Shown here: positions 1 through 7,860 of the stretch, one piece after another
Position numbering within the stretch: the stretch's first letter is position 1
How the letters are laid out: every line of letters begins with the position of its first letter
NCBI GenBank assembly: GCA_050290865.1
Contig: JBNKIW010000083.1
Span: 1-8,244 of the forward strand
Length of the DNA stretch: 8,244 bases
Reading direction: 5' to 3'
Origin: JARRLC01 sp050290865
GTDB lineage: Bacteria; Pseudomonadota; Alphaproteobacteria; Rhizobiales; Rhodomicrobiaceae
The notes under the pieces: model-generated
What the model was told of the DNA's origin: nothing
The model's input: the letters and a program-made list of their open reading frames with translations, nothing else
The model's database searches: none
Made by a program: the position numbers and the translations under genes

Positions 1-155
1 CGAGGGGTATCGTCAGGCATGGCGGGTGTGGCTCCGGTGAGCGACGCGCGACGGATGGCTTCGATACCATTTTATTAACCGAATTCAATGTGTTGCGCTA
101 TATCCGCCTGCGTATTCCCTCATGGGAGATGAATAAGATGGGTTAAATCATGGTT
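1..155. other. Unresolved left flank downstream of the operon
   Basis: No gene can be assigned here. Three short possibilities reach the window edge. On the plus strand, frame 1 is open from base 1 to a TAA at 76-78, frame 2 to a TGA at 38-40, and frame 3 to a TAA at 144-146; any of these could be the tail of a convergent gene. On the minus strand an ATG at 20-18 (reading MPDDTP) has a GGAG about 11 nt upstream and could open a further gene running off the window. Bases from about 61 to 150 are clearly more AT-rich than the rest and look intergenic. None of the peptides is recognisable. Confidence 0.3.
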
Positions 156-181
156 CGCGGGCGCAGAACACTCGGCCCGCG
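156..181 (-). terminator. GC-rich hairpin after the operon, possible terminator
   Basis: A perfect 7-bp inverted repeat, CGCGGGC at 156-162 and GCCCGCG at 175-181, encloses a 12-nt loop. It starts about 30 nt past the stop codon of the last operon gene (TGA at 214-212). On the minus strand it is followed by AACCATGATTTAA rather than a run of T, so it is not a textbook intrinsic terminator. It could instead stabilise the 3' end or act with Rho. Confidence 0.35.
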
Positions 182-211
182 CCCTTGCTGCCAAAGCGTG
201 GCAAAAACGAC

Positions 212-2392
212 TCACCCTTCTTTGATGTCGGATACTGTTTCCACAAGCGCCGCCTCGTCCGGATCGCGCGGCAGGCCGGGATGAATGATCGCTAGCGGGC
301 AGTTCTCAGCCGCCTCCACGAGATGCCGGTATGGCCCTGCATCCGCATCCTTGATGTAGGCCTGTTTGTTCGCATCATAAGCAAACATCCGGCCGTTGAT
401 GCGCGTGCACTCGTTGCATGAGGAACACCGCACGGTCTCGATGTAGGGATGGCCCGGCGCCGCCTCCTGCTCCGCCCCAGCCATGACAGCCGCTTTCGCC
501 ACCGCAGGCATTGACGGAGTTATCCCTCCAAACGCGACGCCATTGACGCCCGCCGGGCCTCCGAGCGCGGCCTCGGCCGCTTTCCCGCGCTCCGTGCCGG
601 CGCGCTGTTCTCCATCCGAAAAAGCAATGAAGCCGCCCAGCTTCTGCAGGCTGCGCCACATCTCTCCGCAGCGCCGTGTCTCGCGCAGGCATCTTTCGTC
701 CGCGATCACTTTCTGGAGCACATCGTCTGCGTCCACCATCAGCAGACAGGGGGCTTTTCCCGCTGAATTGTCTGGTGAGGGGGCCAGAAGCGATGCCGCA
801 GGCGCCAGGCCGCCGTTCCACGCCTCGCGCGGCACGCGGGCGAAATGCCTGGCGTAGCGCGGATCGCAGGCAACGAAATCCGCCAGCGTGAAGGTCACGG
901 TCTCGGATACCTTCTGATGCTCCGCATCCTCATAGGTCAGGACGTAGGAGGCCCATTCGCGGTCAAACTGCGGATTGCACTCGATACACAGCCGCGTTGC
1001 GCAGTCCGGCCCGGCGGAGGGGTCGAAGATGAAGGCAGGGAATGCCCGCGATTCCAGCGCCGCGGCTGCATTCAGGTAGGGCGGCAGATCGTTCCCCGCC
1101 GCCCCGGAATACACGCTGAAGAGCGCAGGGCCGGGACAGGAAAAGCCGTAGGCGATCCGTTCCCTGAACTGCGCGAGCTTCGAAGCGGGCGACTGCAAAA
1201 CCCAGAAGCCGCCCATTCCGATCGCGCTGTTCGCAAGCTGTCTGGCGCGCAGACCAAGGGAAAAGCCGCCGCCGGACGTCGAAGATGGTCCCAGAAGGTC
1301 GTCGGTCTGCACGAGCACCTTGGCGCGCATGCCCTCCGAAAAGGCCTCCAGAAGCATCTCCGTATCAGATGCCTGCATTTCCGCGGCATGCACGAGGATG
1401 AGGTAATCCGGGAACAGGTCGAAGTCGTGAGAGCTGAGGTTCTCCACGCCGAAATTGGCGAAGAACGGATCGTGGCGCAGCTCGCAATACTCGCCGTCGG
1501 TCTCAAGGCCGGCCATGGCGATTGCGCGCGTCAACTCGACCATCTTGGGCAAGCGCTCGTGATAGGCGGCAATCGCGTCGGCACAGGATTCGAATACGAA
1601 GCCGAACGGGGCGTGATGCTCGCCGGATTCGTCGAACGGCGGATAGAAACGCTGTTCCTCCAGCACGTTGAGCAACCAGCGGATGCGGCGGCGGCGTGAG
1701 TCGGACAGCGAATCCTTCGAATACGTCTTGGTCAGCAGCCCGGACAGGGCGTCGAAATCGAAGGCCGCCTGGTGCGCCGTCCCCATCGACATCTTGAGCA
1801 TTTCGGGGCTCAGGCCCTCAGGCGAATGCAAAAAATCGGCACGCAGAATATCGGCCAGCTTGGTGACAAGCCTACCGATGTCCTCGCGAAACCGCCGGAC
1901 CTTCCCGTCCTGCACGGTCTGCCAGACATGATGACAGACACGGAATGGCATCGCGCGGTCACAATCAACGACTTCGCCGTCGATCCTGATGGCGGCACGC
2001 ACCTTCGAAAGACCGTCCCCGTCCCGGCTCAGACGGGCGGCGGCAGCGGTCCACAGGCTGGAAAGGGTACCGCCCGCTCCTTCCGAAAGCAGGACGCGGA
2101 TTTCCCTTTCGAGCCGCATCGCCTGTTTGCGGAGATCGGCGGCGCCAAGGCCCGCAGCGGTCTCGTTCAGCGCGGCATCGACAATGGCGGAAAGCGGTTG
2201 GATGGCAGTCTCCGCCGTGCCGTCGCGGGTGAGGACCAGCGGGAAGTCGTAGCGGAGGCGGGTGAGGTCGCGATAGCCCGCCATAAGCGCCGGCCTCAGG
2301 CCCAGGCCGTCAATGGCATCAAGGCCGCTGCCTGGCCGCATGCCGCTAAGATAGAACGCGATGTGCGCCTGGATACCAGCTTGCATAAACAT
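212..2392 (-). CDS. Large protein with C-terminal single-cluster ferredoxin domain, oxidoreductase partner of unknown function
   Basis: About 726 residues, last gene of the operon. Residues 656-706 form a ferredoxin-like domain: Cys656-x2-Cys659-x2-Cys662, then Cys698-Pro, the ligand pattern of single [4Fe-4S] (or [3Fe-4S]) ferredoxins. The preceding 594-648 is Ala/Gly-rich and looks like a flexible linker. The body has no motif I can assign. Its central part contains KVLVQTDD (358-365), GLRARQLANSAIG (380-392), GPALFSVYSG (421-430), an ESRAFPAF block (447-454) and a Cys469-x2-Cys472 pair. From memory, this stretch resembles extra segments attached to some long pyruvate:ferredoxin oxidoreductase-like proteins, which would need a database check. 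No signal peptide or membrane segment is evident, so it is probably cytoplasmic. Start: ATG 2392 has GAGG 9 nt upstream. An in-frame ATG at 2428 (738 residues) has only a GGAG 2 nt away, which is too close. Position after korAB suggests an electron carrier or adaptor for that enzyme; this role is inferred. Confidence 0.75.
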   Translation of the reverse strand: MFMQAGIQAHIAFYLSGMRPGSGLDAIDGLGLRPALMAGYRDLTRLRYDFPLVLTRDGTAETAIQPLSAIVDAALNETAAGLGAADLRKQAMRLEREIRVLLSEGAGGTLSSLWTAAAARLSRDGDGLSKVRAAIRIDGEVVDCDRAMPFRVCHHVWQTVQDGKVRRFREDIGRLVTKLADILRADFLHSPEGLSPEMLKMSMGTAHQAAFDFDALSGLLTKTYSKDSLSDSRRRRIRWLLNVLEEQRFYPPFDESGEHHAPFGFVFESCADAIAAYHERLPKMVELTRAIAMAGLETDGEYCELRHDPFFANFGVENLSSHDFDLFPDYLILVHAAEMQASDTEMLLEAFSEGMRAKVLVQTDDLLGPSSTSGGGFSLGLRARQLANSAIGMGGFWVLQSPASKLAQFRERIAYGFSCPGPALFSVYSGAAGNDLPPYLNAAAALESRAFPAFIFDPSAGPDCATRLCIECNPQFDREWASYVLTYEDAEHQKVSETVTFTLADFVACDPRYARHFARVPREAWNGGLAPAASLLAPSPDNSAGKAPCLLMVDADDVLQKVIADERCLRETRRCGEMWRSLQKLGGFIAFSDGEQRAGTERGKAAEAALGGPAGVNGVAFGGITPSMPAVAKAAVMAGAEQEAAPGHPYIETVRCSSCNECTRINGRMFAYDANKQAYIKDADAGPYRHLVEAAENCPLAIIHPGLPRDPDEAALVETVSDIKEG

Positions 2393-2465
2393 GTCGCTCT
2401 GCCTCGTCCGCCACCTGTTCGTGGTCATATCTCCAACTCATGGCTGCATCGGTCGCGCGCTGGTC

Positions 2466-3461
2466 CTATTGCGCTGCAGCGGAACGGCGCACTTCTGCCT
2501 CCGGAGGCCACACAGTAAACTTGTCGAACTCGCCTTCAAGACCCGCTTTTATCATTTTCGTCGTCCGTATCTGGCTCGTCTGGCGCAGCTCCTCATAACA
2601 CGGCACTTCCGGGTTGTGATAAAGGATGCCTACGGGAATCGGATCGAGGGCCGACGCGATTTCCCGCGCGCGATGGATGTCCGAGGGGTCGTGCTCCCGC
2701 TGGTTTCGGTAGACCCTGGACGTCGCCGCGCTCACGCGTATCCCGCTGTCGTGCTGCAGCAGAAGAACGCGTTCGGGATCGCGGACCGCCTCGTCATGCA
2801 TGCGCGGCAGCCATTCCGGGCAGCGCTGGATGATGCGCACGAAGGAAAAGCCCTTGTGATGGAACGCCGCCGACAGAATCGCATAGAGCGCTTCCGGTAT
2901 CCAATCGACCGCCTGGGCCACGAACGACACATTCTGCACACCCAGCGTCACGGTGAGCGGCTGCAGCGCATCGAGATAGGCGCCGCGCGGCGTGGTGTTC
3001 GACTTCATGCCCTTGGGCGAGGTCGGCGATGCCTGCTTCTTGGTCAGGCCGTAGACCTGATTGTCATGCAGCATCACCGTCATGTTCATGTTGTAGCGGA
3101 CGGCGTGAATCCAGTGCGCCGCGCCGATGCTGCAGCAATCGCCGTCGCCGGTATTGACGAAAATGTTGAGGTCCGGCCGCGCCATGCGGATACCCTCGGC
3201 AATGGGCAGCGCGCGGCCATGGATGCCATGGAAGCCGTAGGTTTTCATGTAGTGCGGAAAGCGGCTCGAACAGCCGATGCCCGAGACGAACATGGTCTTT
3301 TCCGGCCGCAGATTCTCGTCGCGGCACAGCCGCTGCACGGCGGTGAGGATGGCGTTGTCGCCGCAGCCGGTGCACCAGCGCGGCAGCCCGCCCTGATAGT
3401 CGTCGAGTTCGTAGCGCTCATCAAACATCCGGAGCAGGCATTCCGTGGCGCCATTGGTCAT
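2466..3461 (-). CDS. korB: 2-oxoacid:ferredoxin oxidoreductase, beta subunit (thiamine diphosphate)
   Basis: Catalytic subunit (331 residues) of an enzyme that decarboxylates a 2-oxoacid with CoA and passes two electrons to ferredoxin, or carboxylates in reverse. The ThDP/Mg site is visible as GDGD at 105-108 followed by the HDNQVYGLT block (132-140, Asn134). Cys30-x2-Cys33 in the WCTGCGD motif, Cys64 in GIGCSS and Cys214 in QRCPEW fit the four ligands of the single [4Fe-4S] cluster of this family. HGRALPIA (81-88) is the usual substrate-side loop. Length is normal. The gene starts 9 nt after the stop of korA, with AGAAG as a modest ribosome site before ATG 3461. Substrate (2-oxoglutarate, pyruvate or a branched-chain oxoacid) cannot be read from sequence alone. 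Identity as a Kor/Vor/Por-type beta subunit is secure. Confidence 0.93.
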   Translation of the reverse strand: MTNGATECLLRMFDERYELDDYQGGLPRWCTGCGDNAILTAVQRLCRDENLRPEKTMFVSGIGCSSRFPHYMKTYGFHGIHGRALPIAEGIRMARPDLNIFVNTGDGDCCSIGAAHWIHAVRYNMNMTVMLHDNQVYGLTKKQASPTSPKGMKSNTTPRGAYLDALQPLTVTLGVQNVSFVAQAVDWIPEALYAILSAAFHHKGFSFVRIIQRCPEWLPRMHDEAVRDPERVLLLQHDSGIRVSAATSRVYRNQREHDPSDIHRAREIASALDPIPVGILYHNPEVPCYEELRQTSQIRTTKMIKAGLEGEFDKFTVWPPEAEVRRSAAAQ

Positions 3462-3470
3462 GATGGCTTC

Positions 3471-5366
3471 TCACTTTCCAAGCTTGTCGAGGATGACCCG
3501 GCGGATGACGCTGGGCTTGATGGGCTGGCCGCGGACCTCGGTCCAGCAATCGACGTCGATCAGCGTGCGCGACCGAAGAAGCGTCGCGAGCGCGGAATAC
3601 CGGCGGTTGTCTTCGCCGATGATCTCGTCGTCCAGGCTGTCCGACCAGTTTGCCTCGATGGTGATCACCTTTTTGAAACGCTGCATGATTTCCTTGATGC
3701 CCCCGGCCATGGGCTGCAGGAAGAGGAGGTGCAGCGAGGACACCTTGCGCCCCTCGGCGCGCAAACCCTCCACGGCCTCTTCGATGGCCCCCTTGGTGCT
3801 GCCCCAGCCGATGACCAGCAGATCGCCTTCATCATCGCCGAATACGGGCGGCGTCTTCAGCGTGCGCTGCAGGGCCGCCAGCTTCAGGGACCGGGCGCGC
3901 AGGCCCCGCTCGTTGCTCGACGGGTCATAAGCAACGCGGCTCATGTCGTCATGAGCGAGGCCCGTCAGCGTAAAGACGCCGTCAGGCTGGCCGGGGATGA
4001 GACGGCGGGCGAGGCCGGTGGTGTCATCCCATTCGTAAGGCTTCTGGGCCGCGGGGACTTCGCTCTGATCGACCGGCGGCGCGACCCAGGCGTCGGAAAA
4101 CTGCGGCCGCGGGAACGGCTGCTGCGAGGTGGCGAGGCTGGCGTCCGACAGGATGACCACCACCATGTTGAAGGTTTCCGCGATCTTGCGCGCGGTGATG
4201 ACGGAGTAGAAGCAGTCCTCGATCGTGCCCGGCGCGATCACCACTTTGGGCGCGTCGCCGTGACTGCCGAAAATCGTGGTGAGGAGGTCGCCCTGCTCGA
4301 CCTTCGTCGGCTGGCCGGTCGAGGGACCGCCGCGCTGCACATTCACCACGACCAGCGGAATTTCCCCCATCACGGCAAGGCCGATGCCCTCCTGTTTCAG
4401 CGAATAGCCGGGGCCGGAGGTGATGGTCACCGCGCATTTACCCGCGTAGGACGCGCCGATGGCGAAGGCGCAGGCCGCGATTTCGTCCTCGGCCTGATGG
4501 ACGAGGCCACCCACCTTCTCGAACACGTCGCTCAGATAATGCGAGGCGGAGGTGGCGGGCGTGATGGGGTACATCGCGCACACTTCCATGCCGGAGGCGA
4601 GAACGCCGAGGGCGAGCGCTGTGTTGCCGTTGACGACGATCTGCGGCTCGGTGATCGGACCTGCGGGGATGACGTATTTCAGATCGAGGTTCGCTTCTGC
4701 CCAGGCATGGCCCGCTTCCAGGAGCGCCACGTTGGAGGCGATCACACTGGCATTCTTCTTGCCGAAGGTGAGGGCAACCTGCTCGCGCGCTAGGCTCAGA
4801 TCCAGGCTGTAGATGCTGCACAACATGCCGAGTGCGAACATGTTCTTGCCGCGCCGCGGGTCGGGCACGACCTTCAGGCACTCCTCCTCCATCGGGATTT
4901 CGTAAACCCGGTAGCCCGCCGCAACGAGCTGCTCGTACGTCTCGGTGTATGAAGCCGCGATGGCTGCATCCTTGCTGGTGCGCCACATGCTTTCCAAGAG
5001 AATGATACAATCCGGCTTCAATTCTCCCGAGCGAACGCGCCCCAGAAGCACCTGCTCGTTGAAGGCAACCACCAGATCGGTGGCATCGCCGCCATTGGTG
5101 ACGCGCGTCGCACCCAGACGGATGCGGTTGCCGCTCGCACCGGCCACGCTGCGCGCTGGCGGGCGGATTTCGGCGGGGATGATTTCCACCGTCCACACGC
5201 CGTTGCCCATACGCGCCGCGATGGCGCCGAGCGACTGACCGCAGCGCTGCGCGCCTTCGCCAGAATCGGAGATGATCTCCACGATGTGTTCGCTCAAGGG
5301 AACGGCGTTCTTCCTGGCGGCGCGCTTTCCCTTGGCGGTGTCTCGCAGCGGCAACATTTCATTCAT
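3471..5366 (-). CDS. korA: 2-oxoacid:acceptor oxidoreductase, gamma-alpha fused subunit
   Basis: Partner of the beta subunit downstream; 631 residues, the normal size for the two-subunit type in which gamma and alpha are fused. Residues about 26-205 are the gamma domain, with DSGEGAQRCGQSLG at its start and the NGGDATDLVVAFNE block near 91-104. Residues about 243-430 are the alpha pyrimidine-binding domain, carrying the signature YPITP at 266-270, EDEIAA (293-298), TSGPGYSLK (316-324) and QRGGPSTG.PTK (344-355). The C-terminal domain (about 515-631) contains VIGWGSTKGAIEEA and the FLQPM loop (549-553). No extra iron-sulfur motif is seen. ATG 5366 has GAGG 8 nt upstream; a second ATG three codons in (5357) is less well placed. 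It follows nfnB after 50 nt with no obvious terminator between them, so it is probably co-transcribed. Substrate specificity is undetermined. Confidence 0.93.
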   Translation of the reverse strand: MNEMLPLRDTAKGKRAARKNAVPLSEHIVEIISDSGEGAQRCGQSLGAIAARMGNGVWTVEIIPAEIRPPARSVAGASGNRIRLGATRVTNGGDATDLVVAFNEQVLLGRVRSGELKPDCIILLESMWRTSKDAAIAASYTETYEQLVAAGYRVYEIPMEEECLKVVPDPRRGKNMFALGMLCSIYSLDLSLAREQVALTFGKKNASVIASNVALLEAGHAWAEANLDLKYVIPAGPITEPQIVVNGNTALALGVLASGMEVCAMYPITPATSASHYLSDVFEKVGGLVHQAEDEIAACAFAIGASYAGKCAVTITSGPGYSLKQEGIGLAVMGEIPLVVVNVQRGGPSTGQPTKVEQGDLLTTIFGSHGDAPKVVIAPGTIEDCFYSVITARKIAETFNMVVVILSDASLATSQQPFPRPQFSDAWVAPPVDQSEVPAAQKPYEWDDTTGLARRLIPGQPDGVFTLTGLAHDDMSRVAYDPSSNERGLRARSLKLAALQRTLKTPPVFGDDEGDLLVIGWGSTKGAIEEAVEGLRAEGRKVSSLHLLFLQPMAGGIKEIMQRFKKVITIEANWSDSLDDEIIGEDNRRYSALATLLRSRTLIDVDCWTEVRGQPIKPSVIRRVILDKLGK

Positions 5367-5416
5367 GAGATCTGCCTCATCTGAGTGCGGGGCGAAACCG
5401 CTGGCGGGTGCAGGGT

Positions 5417-6910
5417 TCAGGCCACCCGGACCCGCGCAAAATTCTCTTCGCCCGCGGCGAACCCGAACATCCGTGTGCCACCTGCGTCATAGGCCACGTT
5501 TACATCGCGAATGCCGAGATATGCCTTCATGCTGCGGGCCGCCTCGCGGCCGGCGCCCATGGCCGCAATCACGGTCGCCGCACCGGTAACGATATCGCCG
5601 CCCGCGAAAACGCCTGCCATGGATGTCGCCAGGGTCTTGTCCGTGTCGATGTAGCCGCGCTTGTTGAGCTTGATCTTCGACGTCTGCCCGATGATCGGAT
5701 TGGCGTTGGTGCCGATCGCGAACACCACCTCGTCGATCTCGAAATCGAACTCGCTGCCTGCAACGGGCACCGGGCGGCGGCGGCCCGAAGCGTCCGGCTC
5801 GCCAAGCTCCATGCGGATGCAGCGCAGGGCGCGGACATTGCCCTTGCCGTTATCGAGCACCGCCACCGGGTTCGTCAGCCAGTTGAACGCGATGCCTTCT
5901 TCTTCGGCGTGATGCACTTCCTCGGCGCGCGCCGGACATTCGGCCCGCGAGCGGCGGTAGATGCAGTAGACCTTCTCCGCGCCGAGCCGCTTGGCGACGC
6001 GCATGGCGTCCATCGCCGTATTGCCCGCACCAACCACCGCCACGCGGCGGCCGAGTGGCATCGGCGTATCGAAAGCCGGGAAATCGCGCGCACGCATCAG
6101 ATTACACCGGGTGAGCAGTTCGTTTGCCGACAGCACACCGTTGAGCGATTCCCCAGGGATGCCGAGCATGGAGGGATAACCGGCGCCGGTGCCGATGAAC
6201 ACGGCGTCGAACCCCAGTTCATCGATCATTTGTTCGATTGTAAACAGGCGCCCGACGAGCGTGTTGCATTCGAATTTGACGCCGAGCCGCCGCAGGTTCT
6301 CGATCTCCGCCTCCACCACCTCGTTCGGCAGGCGGAAATCGGGGATGCCATATTTCAGGACACCGCCCGCCTGGTGGAAAGCCTCGTAGACCGTTACGTC
6401 GCATCCGGCCTTGGCCATATCGGCTGCGCAGGCCATGCTCGCCGGGCCGGAGCCGACGATGCCGACGCGAAATCCAGCAGGCTCGATATGGGGGGTGTTG
6501 GTCCAACCCTCGGCAATCGCCATGTCGCCGATCCAGCGCTCCAGCCGCCCGATGGCCACGGGCTCCAGCGTCTCGCCGACTTTGCAGACGCCTTCGCACT
6601 GGTTCTCCTGCGGACAGACGCGGCCGCAGACAGCGGGAAGGAGGTTGCTGGCGGTGACGATGTCATAGGCGGCGCGGAAATTGCCGGCGCTGATTTCCTT
6701 GATGAAGGCGGGGATGTCGATCTTGACGGGACAGCCCTTCACGCATTCCGGCTCGGGGCAGAGGAGGCAGCGCTCGGCTTCGTTGAGCGCTTCTTCGCGC
6801 GTATAGCCGTAGTTGACTTCGGCAAAATTGGCGATCCGCGTCTGAGGGGCCTGTTCGCGGACCGCGGTGCGCGCCTGAGGGATGGTCCTGATCGTTCTTT
6901 TCCGGGACAT
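5417..6910 (-). CDS. nfnB: NfnB/GltA-type FAD iron-sulfur oxidoreductase subunit
   Basis: 497 residues. The family includes the small subunit of glutamate synthase and the NfnB subunit of NADH-dependent ferredoxin:NADP+ oxidoreductase. Two N-terminal [4Fe-4S] motifs are present: Cys48, 51, 56, 60 (ending CVKGCPVKIDIP) and Cys95, 99, 105, 109 (CGRVCPQENQCEGVC). FAD-binding GIVGSGPAS is at 150-158 and the NADP(H) Rossmann motif VGAGNTAMDA at 293-302, followed by RRSRAECPAR (319-328). The C-terminal flavin motif is GVFAGGDIVTGAATV (433-447). The partner gene directly upstream is NfnA-like and no glutamate synthase large subunit is nearby, which favours Nfn (or sulfide dehydrogenase SudA) over GltD. 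About 30 residues beyond 467 extend past the usual core end. Start: ATG 6910 has GAGG 8 nt upstream overlapping the stop of nfnA; a GTG at 6928 (503 residues, GGAG 7 nt upstream) is a real alternative. Confidence 0.88.
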   Translation of the reverse strand: MSRKRTIRTIPQARTAVREQAPQTRIANFAEVNYGYTREEALNEAERCLLCPEPECVKGCPVKIDIPAFIKEISAGNFRAAYDIVTASNLLPAVCGRVCPQENQCEGVCKVGETLEPVAIGRLERWIGDMAIAEGWTNTPHIEPAGFRVGIVGSGPASMACAADMAKAGCDVTVYEAFHQAGGVLKYGIPDFRLPNEVVEAEIENLRRLGVKFECNTLVGRLFTIEQMIDELGFDAVFIGTGAGYPSMLGIPGESLNGVLSANELLTRCNLMRARDFPAFDTPMPLGRRVAVVGAGNTAMDAMRVAKRLGAEKVYCIYRRSRAECPARAEEVHHAEEEGIAFNWLTNPVAVLDNGKGNVRALRCIRMELGEPDASGRRRPVPVAGSEFDFEIDEVVFAIGTNANPIIGQTSKIKLNKRGYIDTDKTLATSMAGVFAGGDIVTGAATVIAAMGAGREAARSMKAYLGIRDVNVAYDAGGTRMFGFAAGEENFARVRVA

Positions 6911-6918
6911 GACGCGAT

Positions 6919-6923
6919 CCTCA
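6919..6923 (-). promoter_or_regulatory. Ribosome binding site of nfnB overlapping nfnA stop
   Basis: TGAGG on the minus strand combines the nfnA stop codon (TGA 6923-6921) with a GAGG Shine-Dalgarno 8 nt before ATG 6910. The overlap suggests translational coupling, which would help keep the two subunits in equal amounts. It is the main reason for preferring ATG 6910 over GTG 6928. Confidence 0.55.
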
Positions 6924-7787
6924 CTCACCTATCCGCTCCGATGAAGCCATCATGCGGCAGGACGCCGACCAGTGTTCCACGGCGGCCTTCTCCTCGGCGG
7001 CATGGCGGCGCAGCCGCATCATCAGATCGTCGAAATCGACCTTGTGGCCGTCGAAATCGGGGCCATCGACGCAGGCGAACTTGACCTCGCCGTCAACATT
7101 CACCCGGCAACCGCCGCACATCCCGGTGCCGTCCACCATGATCGGGTTGAGGCTCACCATGGTCTTGATGCCGTGGGGCCGCGTCACCTCGGCCGAAGCC
7201 TTCATCATGATGGGGGGGCCGATGGCCACCACTTCGTCGATATCGGGATGCCGTTCGATTGCCAGCCGGATGCCGTCGCTCACGAAGCCCTTGATACCGG
7301 CGGAGCCATCGTCGGTGCACAGGATCAACTCGTCGCATGTTGCGGCGAACTTGTCCTTCCAGAAGATCAGGCTCTCATTGCGGAAGCCGAGCACGCCGAT
7401 GACATACGCGCCCGCCTCCTTGAAACCGCGCGCCTGAGGAAAGACCGGCGCAACCCCCAGGCCGCCGCCGACGCAGACGACCTTATTGGCGTGGCCGAGC
7501 GGGCTGGGCACACCCATGGGGCCGACCAGCGCGTAAAGCTCGCCGCCAACACGGCAGGTCTGCTGCATTTCCCTGGTCGTCTTGCCGACGGCCTGGACAA
7601 CGAGGGTGACCGTACCCTTTTCGCGGTCGAAATCGGCGATCGTGAGCGGGATGCGCTCGCCCGTCTCATGCGACATAACGATCACGAACTGCCCGGGCTG
7701 GGCGGCCCTGGCCATCAGCGGGTGTTCGACGATCAGCGAATAAGTGACGTCCGAGAAGTCTTCCCGGCCCAGAATAGCGTGTCCCAT
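6921..7787 (-). CDS. nfnA: NfnA/SudB-type ferredoxin-NADP reductase subunit with [2Fe-2S] site
   Basis: 288 residues, close to the family norm. It pairs with the GltA-like subunit downstream to form NADH-dependent ferredoxin:NADP+ oxidoreductase (Nfn; also described as sulfide dehydrogenase SudAB). The family couples NADH and reduced ferredoxin to NADP+ reduction at a bifurcating flavin in the cytoplasm. The FAD-binding barrel contains RIPLTIAD (45-52), the nucleotide domain begins VVCVGGGLGVAP (103-114), and the C-terminal cluster site is Asp219 with Cys224, Cys227 and Cys239 (MCGGC and FACVDGP). ATG 7787 is chosen because it has AGAAGG/AAGGTG just upstream and lies about 40 nt after the predicted transcription start. 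The frame stays open upstream to an ATG at 7901, but those 38 codons run through the promoter. Sulfide dehydrogenase activity cannot be excluded. It is the first gene of the operon. Confidence 0.9.
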   Translation of the reverse strand: MGHAILGREDFSDVTYSLIVEHPLMARAAQPGQFVIVMSHETGERIPLTIADFDREKGTVTLVVQAVGKTTREMQQTCRVGGELYALVGPMGVPSPLGHANKVVCVGGGLGVAPVFPQARGFKEAGAYVIGVLGFRNESLIFWKDKFAATCDELILCTDDGSAGIKGFVSDGIRLAIERHPDIDEVVAIGPPIMMKASAEVTRPHGIKTMVSLNPIMVDGTGMCGGCRVNVDGEVKFACVDGPDFDGHKVDFDDLMMRLRRHAAEEKAAVEHWSASCRMMASSERIGE

Positions 7788-7795
7788 CCGTCTCA

Positions 7796-7803
7796 CACCT
7801 TCT
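7796..7803 (-). promoter_or_regulatory. Ribosome binding site of nfnA
   Basis: The minus strand reads AGAAGGTG here, 8 nt before ATG 7787. It supports that ATG over the in-frame ATG at 7901, which has no comparable site. Confidence 0.6.
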
Positions 7804-7826
7804 GCCGGTTCCGGCCCCAATGTGCG

Positions 7827-7842
7827 GCGCAGAAAAATAGCA
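7827..7842 (-). promoter_or_regulatory. Predicted extended -10 and transcription start of the operon
   Basis: Reading the minus strand, TGC followed by TATTTT (7842-7834) is an extended -10 element, with four of six positions of the hexamer matching TATAAT. It places the transcription start near 7827-7826 and gives a leader of about 40 nt. No good -35 hexamer is seen, as expected for an activator-dependent promoter. Confidence 0.5.
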
Positions 7843-7860
7843 CTTGGCGGACATGGGATT

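Noticed and set aside
845..1699. Plus-strand open frame of 284 codons opposite the ferredoxin-tailed protein
   Set aside because: Antisense to a frame with clear protein character; composition and lack of motifs point to a shadow.
2361..4793. Plus-strand open frame of 810 codons opposite korB and korA
   Set aside because: It lies antisense to two securely identified genes; long open antisense frames are common in GC-rich DNA. The translation is Arg/His/Asp-rich without any domain motif.
5417..6910. Assignment as glutamate synthase small subunit (gltD)
   Set aside because: The cysteine pattern and cofactor motifs are shared, but no large subunit is nearby and the upstream gene is the NfnA/SudB partner, so Nfn fits better.
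5408..7084. Plus-strand open frame of 558 codons opposite nfnB
   Set aside because: Antisense shadow of nfnB with the same skewed composition and no motif or ribosome site worth noting.
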